From positions 62,001-126,000 of the forward strand of contig NZ_JAOTPO010000008.1 in assembly GCF_029028005.1 (NCBI RefSeq): a stretch of DNA of 64,000 nucleotides, written 5' to 3'. The DNA comes from Alkalihalobacterium chitinilyticum. Its GTDB lineage: Bacteria > Bacillota > Bacilli > Bacillales > Bacillaceae_F. Below, in pieces: positions 42,513 through 52,045 of this stretch (position 1 is its first letter; the number at the start of each line of letters is the position of its first letter). The notes under the pieces were generated by a model that saw nothing but the letters and a program-made list of their open reading frames with translations, was not told where the DNA came from and did not search any database. The translations under genes were made by a program, and so were the position numbers.

Positions 42513-42995
42513 ATGAAGAGCTATTTTTGTTGGCTATTCTGTGTGGTATTGAGTTTAATGCTTTTAGCAGGATGCGGAAGTTCTAGTGATAGTCCTAAAG
42601 GAACTGAATGGGAACCTACCATATATGAAACTGTCAACAACCTTGATGGAGTTACGATGATTGTAGAGGATGGAACGGTCTCGTCTACGGGATTGACTGT
42701 AATAGTTGAGAATAACTCTGACAAGCAATGTATCTATGGTGAATATTTTTTGTTGGAAAAGAAAATCGAAGGTAGATGGTATCAAGTCCCTGTCGCCCTA
42801 GATGGTGAATACGGATTTAATGATATTGGCTATGACTTGGATTCTTCAGATGTTAGGGAATGGGCAGTTGATTGGGATTGGCTCTATGGAAGTGTAGATC
42901 CTGGTGATTACCGTATAGTGAAAGATATCCTCGATTTTAGAAAAGCAGGAGACTATGATAAGTACTATTTGACAGCGGAGTTTACAATTAATTAG
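42513..42995 (+). CDS. lipoprotein with Ig-like domain
   Basis: Protein of 160 aa. Signal peptide with lipobox LAGC (Cys21). The mature part has a beta-sandwich pattern, STGLTVIVENNSDKQCIYGEYFLLEKK and DPGDYRIVKD, resembling the bacterial Ig-like (Big_14-type) lipoproteins of Bacillus. Attached to the outer face of the membrane. Function unknown. AGGGGGG upstream. Confidence 0.75.
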   Translation: MKSYFCWLFCVVLSLMLLAGCGSSSDSPKGTEWEPTIYETVNNLDGVTMIVEDGTVSSTGLTVIVENNSDKQCIYGEYFLLEKKIEGRWYQVPVALDGEYGFNDIGYDLDSSDVREWAVDWDWLYGSVDPGDYRIVKDILDFRKAGDYDKYYLTAEFTIN

Positions 42996-43384
42996 CAAAA
43001 TAATAAGAGGATGTTACGAAGACTGTGAAATATTGTACTTAAAATAAGCTATTTGATTGTGATTTATTTAGCATATGGTCGGTTAGAGATGATTTGGAGT
43101 TGTCATGGCAGCTCCTTTTTTTGTTTTCTAAATTGTATTATTTAAGGACATGAAATACCTGTTTTAAACAAAACTTTCTATAATTTGCCATCATTTTTTG
43201 AGTATATTGTTAACTATTTTAGAATGATATGTAAACTGCAAAAGTTACTGTTAATCTATATTTACACTATAACACAACTGGATTTAAAAGCTTTAAGGTA
43301 ACTAAACAGATGAAGAAATTAGATACGCGGGGACCGAACATGTAAATGGGAACAAGGACGGCCCATTCAAAAGGGAGTGGAAAA
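42996..43384. other. spacer
   Basis: Contains a weak hairpin GGAGTTGTCATGGCAGCTCC with TTTTTTTG (about 43092-43122), a probable terminator of the lipoprotein gene. No gene is seen in the rest. Confidence 0.5.
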
Positions 43385-45349
43385 ATGGGGAGATTAAGAA
43401 GATTGTTGTGTTGTTTTTTGATTGTAAGTTTTTTATTACATCCTAGTATGAATATGAAACTTGCAGCAGCGTCAGCGGTAAAATTAGATACGACAGATGT
43501 CGAGGAGTTTTTAGATACGGTCATCGCTCGGCAGATGGAAGAGTTTCATATTCCAAATATGACAGTTTCAGTTGTATCTGGGGGAGAAGTCATTTTCGCA
43601 AAAGGATATGGGTATGCGGATAATGAAACTAAAATGCCTGTAGATCCTGAAAAAACTCTTTTTCGCATTGGATCCACATCTAAGCTGTTTACGTGGACAG
43701 CTGTTATGCAACTAGTTGAAGAAGGGAAACTTGATTTGGATACGGATATTAACGAGTACCTGGATTTTGAAATTCCTAATACGCTTGAATACCACCGTGG
43801 GGATTCTCAAACGGCGCCCATTACAATTAGACATCTCATGAGTCATACACCAGGTTTTGAAGATTATATGACAGACGTTTTTTCAATATCTGATGATAGT
43901 TTGATGCCTCTTAGCCAATATGTTCGTGAACACAGGCCTAAAAGGGTTTTTGCGCCGGGTGAGGTGACGGCTTACTCGAATTATGGAACGAATTTAGCAG
44001 GCTATATTGTCGAGTTTGTGTCAGGAGTTCCTTTTGCACAATATATTGAGGAAAATATTTATAACCAACTCGAGATGGAAAATAGTACGTTCAGTCAGCC
44101 GCTACCGACTCGATTAGCTGATCAAGTGTCTATTCCCTCCCGCTATGTAAATGGCGAGTTTTTACGAGCTGAAGTTGAATTTTTTTCTGAGCCGGCAGGA
44201 AGTATGTATAGTAGTGCAATAGATATGGCAAAGTTTATGTTGGCCTATCTTCAAGGTGGGCATTATGAAGGTGAAATTATTTTAAAAGAAGATACGATTC
44301 AGAAAATGTTTTCTGAGGTTGATACTCAGCAACCACGTCTAAAAGGCATGGCTCATGGCTTTATTAAAGCAAGTTTTAATGGAAAGGATATATTCCATCA
44401 TCCAGGAGGAACCATGCTTTATGATACAGCTTTTTATTTAATGCCTGAAGAGGAAGTGGGTTTCTTTATCTCCCATAGTGGCGGTAATTATCTTGTGAAC
44501 GTAAGTATTTTTGAAGCATTTATGGACCGCTATTTTCCTTCAGAAGAAGCAGCTGTACCAGCGCCCGAACCGACTTTAAATATGGAACAGAGATCTAAAC
44601 AATATGTCGGGGAGTATTACCAAAATAGGCGCTCATTTACGACTGATGATGCGATTTTGAGCTTAATGATTGGAGTAATACGAGTTAATGTCGATGATGA
44701 AGGGTATTTGTTAGTAAATCATTTAGGGGAAACAAATCGATTCGTAGAAATAGAGCCTGGCGTTTACTATAATGTGAGCGAAGAGCGAAGCAGTGATTAT
44801 GGTGGTGATTTCAGTACAATTGTATTTGGTACCGATTCACACGGCAAAACGATGCTTATGACTGATGGGCCGATGAGTTACTCAAAAGCAGCCTGGTACG
44901 AGTCAAGTGGGTTCACTTTTCTGATGCTTATTTCATCGTTACTATTCATCATTGCTAGTCTTCTATATTGGGGGATTACGGCTCTTGTTCGTAAAATACG
45001 CGGAAAACATGTTGTAGAAGTTACCAAAGGTTCAAGATGGGCTAAGAGGGTGGCTGTTATTCAAGGTTTACTTACCTTTACGTTCCTAGTTACCTTTCTT
45101 GCGAATGGTCAACCTGACCCTGTGTACGGTTTTCCGAAATCGGCATTTACCGATCCTTCTCCATTTAGTGCATTTTTAGACATCATCGTGTCCTATGGGA
45201 TCGTTTTAGTTACAGGAGCTGTACTAGCGTTTTCTGTCGTTTCATGGGTGAAAGGGTACTGGAAGCTTGCTGGAAGAGTTCATTATATGATATTTGCAAT
45301 TTTTTCGGCAGTTTTATCGTGGATATTTTATTTTTGGAATGTTCTTTAA
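43385..45349 (+). CDS. serine hydrolase (class C beta-lactamase/PBP-like), membrane anchored
   Basis: Protein of 654 aa. The ATG at 43385 with AAGGGAG is preferred to 43346. Signal peptide in the first 31 residues. The catalytic SxxK is STSK (about 97-100), then YSN (AYSNYGTN) and HHPGG. After about residue 400 come a lipocalin-like beta domain and then four C-terminal membrane helices. Relatives include PbpE/FmtA-like esterases and D-alanyl peptide hydrolases; the substrate is probably cell wall or D-Ala esters. Longer than the 350-450 aa typical enzyme because of the membrane part. Confidence 0.88.
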   Translation: MGRLRRLLCCFLIVSFLLHPSMNMKLAAASAVKLDTTDVEEFLDTVIARQMEEFHIPNMTVSVVSGGEVIFAKGYGYADNETKMPVDPEKTLFRIGSTSKLFTWTAVMQLVEEGKLDLDTDINEYLDFEIPNTLEYHRGDSQTAPITIRHLMSHTPGFEDYMTDVFSISDDSLMPLSQYVREHRPKRVFAPGEVTAYSNYGTNLAGYIVEFVSGVPFAQYIEENIYNQLEMENSTFSQPLPTRLADQVSIPSRYVNGEFLRAEVEFFSEPAGSMYSSAIDMAKFMLAYLQGGHYEGEIILKEDTIQKMFSEVDTQQPRLKGMAHGFIKASFNGKDIFHHPGGTMLYDTAFYLMPEEEVGFFISHSGGNYLVNVSIFEAFMDRYFPSEEAAVPAPEPTLNMEQRSKQYVGEYYQNRRSFTTDDAILSLMIGVIRVNVDDEGYLLVNHLGETNRFVEIEPGVYYNVSEERSSDYGGDFSTIVFGTDSHGKTMLMTDGPMSYSKAAWYESSGFTFLMLISSLLFIIASLLYWGITALVRKIRGKHVVEVTKGSRWAKRVAVIQGLLTFTFLVTFLANGQPDPVYGFPKSAFTDPSPFSAFLDIIVSYGIVLVTGAVLAFSVVSWVKGYWKLAGRVHYMIFAIFSAVLSWIFYFWNVL

Positions 45350-45490
45350 TAAATAGTAAAATTCACAGCTTAGTAAGGTTGGGTAGTTAATAGCCAAGAA
45401 ATGTGAGAAAGCGAGAATAAAAGGTATAACACGATTTTTATCTTTTTCGGAAATCACATTCTGCACTGAAGACGATTTATATAGAAAAAT

Positions 45491-45534
45491 AAAGACACAA
45501 CGAGAAGTCAATATCCTTCGTTGTGTCTTTTGCT
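45491..45534 (+). terminator. terminator of the serine hydrolase gene
   Basis: AAAGACACAACGA pairs with TCGTTGTGTCTTT, followed by TGC. Confidence 0.75.
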
Positions 45535-45594
45535 ATGTAAAATTTACTACAGTCAAAAGATATCCTAATGATTATTGAAGATTTGTGAATAATG

Positions 45595-45632
45595 AAAAGG
45601 ATCACTTCACTGTGTGAAATGATCCTTTTTTA
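45595..45632 (-). terminator. terminator of the CPBP gene
   Basis: AAAAGGATCACTTCA pairs with TGAAATGATCCTTTT. The minus-strand gene ends one base away. Confidence 0.75.
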
Positions 45633-46388
45633 TCAACCTAGCAAAATAGCGATAAAACCAATGGTCGAAACGGCATTACATAGACAGTGCACGACGATCG
45701 CTATGTAAATATTTTTCTTTTTCCAAGCAATATAGAAAGCAGGATAAAAGGCAATAATTCTAAACAAATTATTAAATGGAAGCCATAAATGATACAAAGA
45801 AAACAATACAGTTACGATCAATGGTGTATAATTCCCGAATCTACTCATTTTTGACGAAAGATAGCCTCGAAAAAATAACTCTTCGACGATCGGACCAATA
45901 AAGACATTTAGGATGAAAATAATTACACAAGTTAACAGCAGAATGTTTCTTGAATAGTATTGCGAATAATCGATGTTCACCCAGTCAAAATACGGTGGTA
46001 ATATGTTGAACAGTTGCTCTGAAATGGGTGAAAATAGCCAAACTTCCATTGGGGCAATAGTGATGCTCATTAAACCAGCGAACCCCCAAAGGAAAAGAGA
46101 GTATATGACAATTTTCCACCAACTTAATTTTTCGTAACGGGAGAATGCACTTTTCAATGAATAACTTCCATACTCTTTCTTACTTGCCCGCAAGACCACA
46201 AAAAGCTGGATTGGAAAAAGTATGATCAGGGCTATTAGAAGAAATAGTAAAATCGTTGGTATCGTATCACCAAGTACATGACCAACGAATAGATAAACTA
46301 GTGTTAATAGTAAAGTTGGTAGAAATATAAGCAGAAGTACTTTGCGCATACTTAATTGATCACAAACGTTCTTATTTCCTGTCTTCAT
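45633..46388 (-). CDS. CPBP-family intramembrane glutamic endopeptidase
   Basis: Protein of 251 aa with six to seven membrane helices. The catalytic motif is VEELFFRG (EExxxR), followed by the His in FSLYHLW and by HCLCNAV. The family includes CAAX proteases and bacteriocin self-immunity proteins. No bacteriocin gene is adjacent, so the role is open. Confidence 0.88.
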   Translation of the reverse strand: MKTGNKNVCDQLSMRKVLLLIFLPTLLLTLVYLFVGHVLGDTIPTILLFLLIALIILFPIQLFVVLRASKKEYGSYSLKSAFSRYEKLSWWKIVIYSLFLWGFAGLMSITIAPMEVWLFSPISEQLFNILPPYFDWVNIDYSQYYSRNILLLTCVIIFILNVFIGPIVEELFFRGYLSSKMSRFGNYTPLIVTVLFSLYHLWLPFNNLFRIIAFYPAFYIAWKKKNIYIAIVVHCLCNAVSTIGFIAILLG

Positions 46389-46680
46389 CTATTCAATTCT
46401 CCTTGGTGACATGATTGTCTTCTCAGTTTACCGAATAATCACCTGATACAATTCCCATCCCACTTGCTGTACTGATACATCAGTTTTTATTAATGTTAAA
46501 TTTAGGATATATCAATAAAAGCAAATAAAGATAAAAGAAGTGTGACAATGTAGTGAAATAAGGAAATATAAATTTTTTAGTTTAGCTTATGATGAAAATT
46601 AACGTGAAAAATAGATAGTAGTTTTGTTTAGCGGTGAAAGGGGATAGGAAAGATAAAAGAAATTTTAAGGAGCGAGAGTA
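46389..46680. other. intergenic region, divergent promoters
   Basis: No gene or clear structure recognised. GGAGCGAG precedes the next start. Confidence 0.3.
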
Positions 46681-47403
46681 ATGTCCATCGACATTATCAT
46701 TATTGTGGTTTTCTTCATTACCATTCATTTATTAGCAAATAAAATCATTCCTTCTGAACATTTTAAACGTTTACGGTGGATGTCGTTTTCAGGTGGACTA
46801 GCAGTTTCATATGTATTCGTATATGTGTTACCTTCTTTACATCGAGAACAACAAAAACTTAAAGATTACTCTAGTACACTAGCAATGGAATCGGAATTAT
46901 ATGTTATTGGTCTATTGGGGTTACTGTTGTTCTATTCCCTTGAGAAATCTTTATCCTATGCACAACTCAAAGGTTCTGCAGAAAAAAATACCGTTTTTTG
47001 GCTCCAAGTTGGTTTTTACACTTTATACAATATGCTTATTTCTTATACTGTCGTCGCATCGAACGTAGAAGGTATTCAAGCCGCATTTTATGGGGCTGCA
47101 ATTGGTCTGCACTATATCGCCGTTGCTAATGACTTATCGCTGGAAAACCCAGATCAATATAATAAAGTTGGAAAATTCGTACTCGCTTTTGGGATATTAA
47201 CTGGATGGGGACTTGCCATTTGGGTAACGGTATCATCGGTAGTGCAAGCGTTTATTTATGCCTTCATTTCAGGTGCAATGATCTTAAACGTCTTAAAAAA
47301 CGAGTTACCAAAGGAGCGCAATGCTCACTTTCTATCATTTTCCATGGCTATCGTTTCTTACACATCAATTACATTAACACTTAAATACTTTTTTGAGTGG
47401 TGA
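46681..47403 (+). CDS. seven-helix membrane protein, ZIP-like
   Basis: Protein of 240 aa with about seven hydrophobic helices. SGGLAVSYVFVYVLPSLH in helix 2 and GLHYIAVANDLSLE in helix 5 recall ZIP metal transporters, though the usual histidine motifs are incomplete. Family not firmly recognised. Monocistronic. Confidence 0.6.
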   Translation: MSIDIIIIVVFFITIHLLANKIIPSEHFKRLRWMSFSGGLAVSYVFVYVLPSLHREQQKLKDYSSTLAMESELYVIGLLGLLLFYSLEKSLSYAQLKGSAEKNTVFWLQVGFYTLYNMLISYTVVASNVEGIQAAFYGAAIGLHYIAVANDLSLENPDQYNKVGKFVLAFGILTGWGLAIWVTVSSVVQAFIYAFISGAMILNVLKNELPKERNAHFLSFSMAIVSYTSITLTLKYFFEW

Positions 47404-47705
47404 TAAGAAAAGATGAAAGTCAGTGTTACTAAGTTTTTAAAAGTTGGAAGAAGAATTGTACCCTTATAATTAATGGAGAAATACAGAAAGGCCGTCAAAT
47501 CCAACTTAAAAAACGTAACTGAACACCTTAATTAGAGAATTATAAAAAACTAAGAACAATATTAAGTTATTATTTGTTATTATTGTTATGAAGTTCCATA
47601 ATTATGAATTAATTCACATAAGCTCACGGAGCAGTTTGGCACAAGAGGAACTGGCGAAAATATCCATATATTGAATCTTAGTATAGTTAGGAAATTGGAG
47701 GTAAA
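47404..47705. other. spacer without recognised features
   Basis: A/T-rich, with no supported gene or hairpin. Confidence 0.3.
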
Positions 47706-47708
47706 ATG

Positions 47709-47924
47709 ATGAACTTTTTTGATTGGAAAATAGAAATGGTAGAAAGTCTAAAACCGTATATAGATATTGAAAATAAACGAATGGCTATTCTAACAACTGA
47801 AGATGATGAAATACATATGGCTTTAGAATTTGATGAAACCAATAATTTAGTTATGCACCCAAGATGGAATATAAACATTACTATCTTAGGTGATAAACAT
47901 TTAAAATTCACTACAAATTCATAA
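47709..47924 (+). CDS. 71-aa protein of unknown function
   Basis: Small acidic protein (FFDWKIEMVESLKPYID, ILTTEDDEIHMALEFDE) without membrane segments. GGAGG lies 8 nt before the ATG at 47709 (ATG also at 47706). A single-gene unit of the cassette-like array, closed by repeat R3. Confidence 0.55.
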   Translation: MNFFDWKIEMVESLKPYIDIENKRMAILTTEDDEIHMALEFDETNNLVMHPRWNINITILGDKHLKFTTNS

Positions 47925-47935
47925 AGATATACTTC

Positions 47936-48005
47936 TAATAACGGAGAGCGAAAGTTTATTAAGGGTTATCGCTTTCCTTGTTGAAGTAACGAAGCAGGTT
48001 TATTC
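47936..48005 (+). repeat. cassette repeat R3
   Basis: ATAACGGAGAGCGAAAG...GGGTTATCGCTTTCC hairpin, then GTAACGAAGCAGGTTTA. Confidence 0.75.
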
Positions 48006-48025
48006 AAAAAGATAGGATGGGGGTA

Positions 48026-48631
48026 ATGAAAAAACTGGTTAATATTACCATAGTAACAATGTTAGCATTTACTTTAAGTGCCTGTGGGAACAACGTAGAA
48101 TCAAATACAATTGTTAATGCGGAGTTAACAGACAGGGAGAAAGGGATACTTTTAATTACTTCGGACCAATCATTTGTATTCGACTTCAATATTGATAGTG
48201 AATATACAGAGGCATCAGTATGGATTGAAAAATATGAATTTGGTAAATTGGTCGATGAACAAACAGGACCTCTTATATCTAAAATCACGAATAATGGTTC
48301 CATTATTTTTACAATCACTGAGTCAGAAGCCTTGGATAATCAACAATTGTTTAATATAGGGATTAGCAGTGATGGTGGAGCAGCCTCTTTAAAAACCTTT
48401 GATACCATTTCAATTAAAGGTACGGATGGTATGTCAAGCGTATGGGGAAGTATCAATGAAGAAATGGATATCATTAACGAAAATCTGGTTTTAGCGAGTA
48501 TACGTTATTCGTGGGGTGAAGGTAGTATGGGCTCACTCTCATCTGAGTTTTATAAAGATGTTGAGGGTCAAATTAACGAGATTGAAAACTTTGAAGTTGT
48601 TTATCTACTCCGAAGTAAATTTACGAAATAA
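48026..48631 (+). CDS. lipoprotein of unknown function
   Basis: Protein of 201 aa from the ATG at 48026. Signal peptide MKKLVNITIVTMLAFTLSAC with lipobox LSAC. The mature part is beta-rich (GILLITSDQSFVFDFNID, EASVWIEKYEFGKLV). No family recognised. Cassette-array unit between R3 and R4. Confidence 0.65.
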   Translation: MKKLVNITIVTMLAFTLSACGNNVESNTIVNAELTDREKGILLITSDQSFVFDFNIDSEYTEASVWIEKYEFGKLVDEQTGPLISKITNNGSIIFTITESEALDNQQLFNIGISSDGGAASLKTFDTISIKGTDGMSSVWGSINEEMDIINENLVLASIRYSWGEGSMGSLSSEFYKDVEGQINEIENFEVVYLLRSKFTK

Positions 48632-48642
48632 AAGGTGGTATT

Positions 48643-48726
48643 TCACTAACGGAGAGCGTGTCTCTAACAGGAACGCATTTCCATGTCAATGAAAAGGAAA
48701 TTAATGTTAAACTAACGAAGCAGAAT
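48643..48726 (+). repeat. cassette repeat R4
   Basis: CACTAACGGAGAGCG...GAACGCATTTCC, then AAAGGAAATTAATGTTAAACT and AACGAAGCAGAATAG. Confidence 0.75.
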
Positions 48727-48756
48727 AGTGAAAAAGCACCCTTATAAGTAAGATGC

Positions 48757-49338
48757 TTAACCATAGTTTCTTTCAATATGTTTAGCTTTAATTATTACCC
48801 ACCTTAGCATAAGCCCACCTAAAATATAAATAGGGAAGGAATATATATATTTCCAGTGATAAACTTCGTATATCCCTAACCATACAGTCAGTGGTTCAAA
48901 CACGAAGGAAAAAATAAAAGAAGCGAATGATACAGAAACTAGGAAGGATTTCCAATTTTTAAAATATTGATAAATAATCATATAAATAATAGGTAGATGA
49001 ACTTTGTGAATTTCGATTATTGGTGGTATTATTGGGATTACTCTATCTGGATAAGACCACCAAACTAATGTGATACCAATTGTGTCTAAGATAAATGTAG
49101 TTGTGCCAACTAAAAGACCGAAAAAGGCAATTTCAATAATTCTTTTCTTATCTAAAATGATTAACCATATTATGATAAAAACAATTGTAGAGGTCAAAAG
49201 AAGCCACCAATTAAACGAAAATAAAGTTTCAGTTAACCAGTATTCAATTAGAATATCTCTTGTCTTTTGACGCAATTTAATTAGTTCATCCCAAATTGGA
49301 TTTATTGATAAAGCATATAATTGTGTTAAATATTCCAA
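48757..49338 (-). CDS. CBO0543 family membrane protein
   Basis: Protein of 193 aa, same family as the gene at 5976-6563: long amphipathic N-terminus, ILDKKRIIEIAFFG loop, TLVWWSYPDRVIPIIPP, LPIIYMIIYQYFKNW. Five membrane helices. One of few minus-strand genes in this region. AGGGAGTG upstream. Function unknown. Confidence 0.8.
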   Translation of the reverse strand: MEYLTQLYALSINPIWDELIKLRQKTRDILIEYWLTETLFSFNWWLLLTSTIVFIIIWLIILDKKRIIEIAFFGLLVGTTTFILDTIGITLVWWSYPDRVIPIIPPIIEIHKVHLPIIYMIIYQYFKNWKSFLVSVSFASFIFSFVFEPLTVWLGIYEVYHWKYIYSFPIYILGGLMLRWVIIKAKHIERNYG

Positions 49339-49407
49339 TGGAACACTCCCTTCTAGGTCTATTTACTTATGTAATTTATAATTAACAAATCCTTAGTTAT
49401 ATATTCT

Positions 49408-49440
49408 TCAACTAACGGAAGCTTTAGTGGAAGAAGAAAT
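49408..49440 (+). repeat. cassette repeat R5, short
   Basis: TCAACTAACGGAAGCTTTAGTGGAAG; only the core and one arm remain. Confidence 0.55.
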
Positions 49441-49473
49441 AGTAGATAGATAAAAACATTAGGAGTGATACAG

Positions 49474-49533
49474 ATGAGTAAGAAAGCATTTCATATATAT
49501 AACCTTATTATTTTGCTTTTTTGTACGCCCTAA
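49474..49533 (+). pseudogene. 19-codon remnant of a membrane protein gene
   Basis: AGGAGTG with correct spacing precedes an ATG that encodes MSKKAFHIYNLIILLFCTP and stops. A 10-bp inverted repeat AACCTTATTA/TAATAAGGTT overlaps its 3' half (49501-49541). It may be a truncated cassette gene or a real tiny peptide. Confidence 0.35.
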
Positions 49534-49628
49534 TAAGGTTTAGAGAATTTCTTGGTTCCTCATTATGGTAATATTTTTATTTTTACTGATGTATTTAATA
49601 TAGCTTTTGCACTAAGGAGTGTACTAAA

Positions 49629-49886
49629 TTGAAGGAATTTCAAAAAGATAATAAATGGAAGTACGTTTTTAAAATGGCATTCATATCGACAATTGTATTA
49701 GGATTATGTAATTCATTCATTTATACATTCTTTAAAGAAGAGTGGACTCTAAGTATTGAACCAGCAAAGCTTATAGTCGGATTTCTGGCGGGAACAATCA
49801 CTTTCATAATAATCAATTTTCCTCTTGGGATAATAATAGGGTTAATGCTATGGAAAACTAATAAAAAGAGACCAGAGTTTGAGTGA
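49629..49886 (+). CDS. 85-aa membrane protein
   Basis: Two hydrophobic helices (about 13-33 and 43-73), charged ends. TTG start with AAGGAG at 49614-49619, spacing 9. Family unknown. Cassette-array unit. Confidence 0.6.
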   Translation: MKEFQKDNKWKYVFKMAFISTIVLGLCNSFIYTFFKEEWTLSIEPAKLIVGFLAGTITFIIINFPLGIIIGLMLWKTNKKRPEFE

Positions 49887-50133
49887 ATGTTTATCTATTT
49901 GACTGTTATTAACCGTTCTTCAGTTAAAGGGTACGATAGGCTCGTATGCCTGATAGAACCTTAGCTTCAGCCTTTTTAGTAAAATCATGCCTAGGCTCCA
50001 TGTCAAGTCCTTAACGCTGGTCTTCGGTTACATGGACATAAAGATAAGGGGTGCTTCCTATTAACCTTTTTGGTTGATGCTATATACGGATAATGGAGAA
50101 TGAAATAAATAATTATTCGAACCAAATAAATGT
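49887..50133. other. unexplained structured spacer
   Basis: TCCATGT (50000-50006) and ACATGGA (50030-50036) can pair around GCTGGTCTTCGGTTAC. The stretch 49935-50070 is less A/T-rich than its surroundings and has no open frame of note. Confidence 0.35.
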
Positions 50134-50160
50134 TCAATTAACGAAAGTAATACAATGGCT
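50134..50160 (+). repeat. cassette repeat R6, remnant
   Basis: TTCAATTAACGAAAGTAATACAATGG retains the core only. Confidence 0.4.
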
Positions 50161-50196
50161 ATCGCTTGTTTTCATACTATGAGGTGGGTGATCTGT

Positions 50197-50679
50197 ATGA
50201 ATAGGTTGTCTAAAATAGATTTTAAATATGAGTTTATCAGTAATAAAGGAGTTATCTCTAATAAACTTAGAAAAGATGTACCCTCTATTTTAGCTGTGGA
50301 GGCTTTAGTTGTAATAAGAATTAACAATGAGATATATTTCCAAGCAGAACTAGCTATTCTAGAGTTTTATAAATCTCTTTTTAAATGGAAGGAAAAAGTT
50401 ACAAAAGACCATATAGCAGAGTTTCATTATTATACGATTGAATATGATGATTATGAAGACGGGGCTCTTTTATCGATGTTGCCGCTTTCTGATAAGAAGG
50501 CAAGGTTTACATCCATATGGGCAGAATCGGACATCCATAATGTTTTTGATTTGGATTATATTGTTACTATGTTATGTGAGTTGGAGAGAAACTTACGAGA
50601 AGATATTGAGCTTTACTTTAATATCAACCTAGAAGGTTTTATTAAGCATATCCCGTTTACTATAAAAATCGGGGAATGA
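50197..50679 (+). CDS. 160-aa cytoplasmic protein of unknown function
   Basis: Start at 50197 (GAGGTGGGTG upstream) rather than 50155. Alpha/beta protein with LAVEALVVIRINNEIYFQAE and TIEYDDYEDGALLSMLP. The composition and context resemble small immunity-like proteins of Bacillus, but no family is recognised. Cassette-array unit closed by R7. Confidence 0.55.
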   Translation: MNRLSKIDFKYEFISNKGVISNKLRKDVPSILAVEALVVIRINNEIYFQAELAILEFYKSLFKWKEKVTKDHIAEFHYYTIEYDDYEDGALLSMLPLSDKKARFTSIWAESDIHNVFDLDYIVTMLCELERNLREDIELYFNINLEGFIKHIPFTIKIGE

Positions 50680-50711
50680 GAGGTACCCAAAGAAATTTGT
50701 AATAAAATGTA

Positions 50712-50909
50712 CTTAAACAAACGGGGAGCGATAGTAAAATTACGGGCTGTACTAGATGCAGCTTTTTTTATGCCCATGTATTGGAAAATGATGTTAAACT
50801 AAAGAAGCAGGTTCATTTTGGCTGTTATAAGACTATTTTTCACTAACGAAGCAATAGCTTAACAACGACTGCCACTTGTTGTGTCATCGAAGAAGTTAAG
50901 TGCAACAAG
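50712..50909 (+). repeat. cassette repeat R7, compound
   Basis: AAACGGGGAGCGATAG, terminator GGGCTGTACTAGATGCAGC with T run, TATGCCCATGTATTGGAAAAT, GATGTTAAACTAAAGAAGCAGG. A second half follows with CACTAACGAAGCAATAGCTTAA and GTGCAACAAGG. Confidence 0.85.
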
Positions 50910-50957
50910 GACTGTGATTATATTTACTACTAATAGATAAATAAGGTGGTTATTTTA

Positions 50958-51449
50958 ATGGAAAATTGGCTTGTATTAACGAAGTCAGAAAGAGATAAAG
51001 TATGGAATAAAGTATATGATGACTTGAAGTTTAAACCAAGCATAACCTATTTTCCATCTTTTCAGGTACCGTCCCCATATATCACTTTCGATATTTCCCA
51101 TTACTTTCGACAATCTGAAGATATGAATGCTTACGATGATTTGGAAGAAAAAGCATTACTTGTTTTTCAACAAAATACATTAAAAGATGAATCTATTTAT
51201 GCTCTGAATTGGCAACATGAATGTTATTGGGTAAATCCCCATTTAGAATTAAAAAAAGATGAATTCAATGAATGGAAAGTACCAATTTTCCCTAATGGAG
51301 ATTATTATTTCTTTATCCATAAAAATTTTAGATGGGGATATTTAGGGCACCCTTGGGAAAAAACAGTAACTGTTTTTGGGAAAGAAGTGGTAACGGCTTT
51401 TAAAAAACATCAACCAATAATGTTTCAGAGAATATTGCGTCAGGGATAA
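50958..51449 (+). CDS. DUF2716 family protein
   Basis: Protein of 163 aa, ATG at 50958 with AAGGTGG. Family marks are KFKPSITYFPSFQVPSPYITFDIS, YALNWQHECYWVNP, PIFPNGDYYFFIHKNFRWG and LGHPWE. DUF2716 proteins are common stand-alone genes in Bacillus and often sit near polymorphic toxin immunities; function not established. Cassette-array unit. Confidence 0.8.
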   Translation: MENWLVLTKSERDKVWNKVYDDLKFKPSITYFPSFQVPSPYITFDISHYFRQSEDMNAYDDLEEKALLVFQQNTLKDESIYALNWQHECYWVNPHLELKKDEFNEWKVPIFPNGDYYFFIHKNFRWGYLGHPWEKTVTVFGKEVVTAFKKHQPIMFQRILRQG

Positions 51450-51520
51450 AATGTAATCAATTAAAGGATAACTACTTTAATTAAAAGCGGAGTAATGCTT
51501 GTAATGGAGAGAATTTAATA

Positions 51521-51949
51521 ATGCTAATGATAACGGAAAATGTAAAGGGTAAACGCTATAAACAATTAGTAGACATTTTATCGAAAAATTGTAATCGTTT
51601 TGCATTTGTTGAGAACAGACAAATGATGGAGATTGAGGAAGAGCGTCTTGCGTATATTGATATTTTAATAGCGGATATCGCTGGACATCTAATTGAGAGA
51701 AAAATTCAACGAGAGTGGGAAACAACAAAACTTAGTGAAGATACAGCATATGTTTTTTATTTTAATTTAAACAATGCTACTAGGCTATTTTTAAAAGAAC
51801 ATAGCAATTCTGTTTTCGATTGGATTGGCCCTGAATTACCTGAAGATTTAATGTTTTATCATAATGATAAATGTTTATTTGCTTCATGTTCACATGAAAG
51901 ATTTTTTATGGTTAATGAAACTATATGGGATAGTTTCTTATTGAAATAA
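51521..51949 (+). CDS. 142-aa protein, immunity-like, unnamed family
   Basis: Pattern RFAFVENRQ...ILIADIAGHLIERKIQ...EWETTKL...YVFYFNLNN...WIGPELPEDLMFYHNDK...HERFFMVNE. The PELPEDLxFY block is shared, as I recall, by a family of small Firmicute proteins found next to toxin-immunity genes. Function unknown. It follows DUF2716 by 71 nt, then R8. Confidence 0.6.
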   Translation: MLMITENVKGKRYKQLVDILSKNCNRFAFVENRQMMEIEEERLAYIDILIADIAGHLIERKIQREWETTKLSEDTAYVFYFNLNNATRLFLKEHSNSVFDWIGPELPEDLMFYHNDKCLFASCSHERFFMVNETIWDSFLLK

Positions 51950-52045
51950 CGGTAAGCGATACTAAAATTACAGGCTGCAACTGATGCACAGCTTTTTTAT
52001 GCCAATAGAACTGAAATGAGGGTTAAATCAAGAAGAAGATTAGTT
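51945..52045 (+). repeat. cassette repeat R8
   Basis: ATAACGGTAAGCGATACTAA, AGGCTGCAACTGATGCACAGC with T run, TATGCCAATAGAACTGAAAT, then a diverged tail. It overlaps the stop codon of the preceding gene. Confidence 0.75.
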
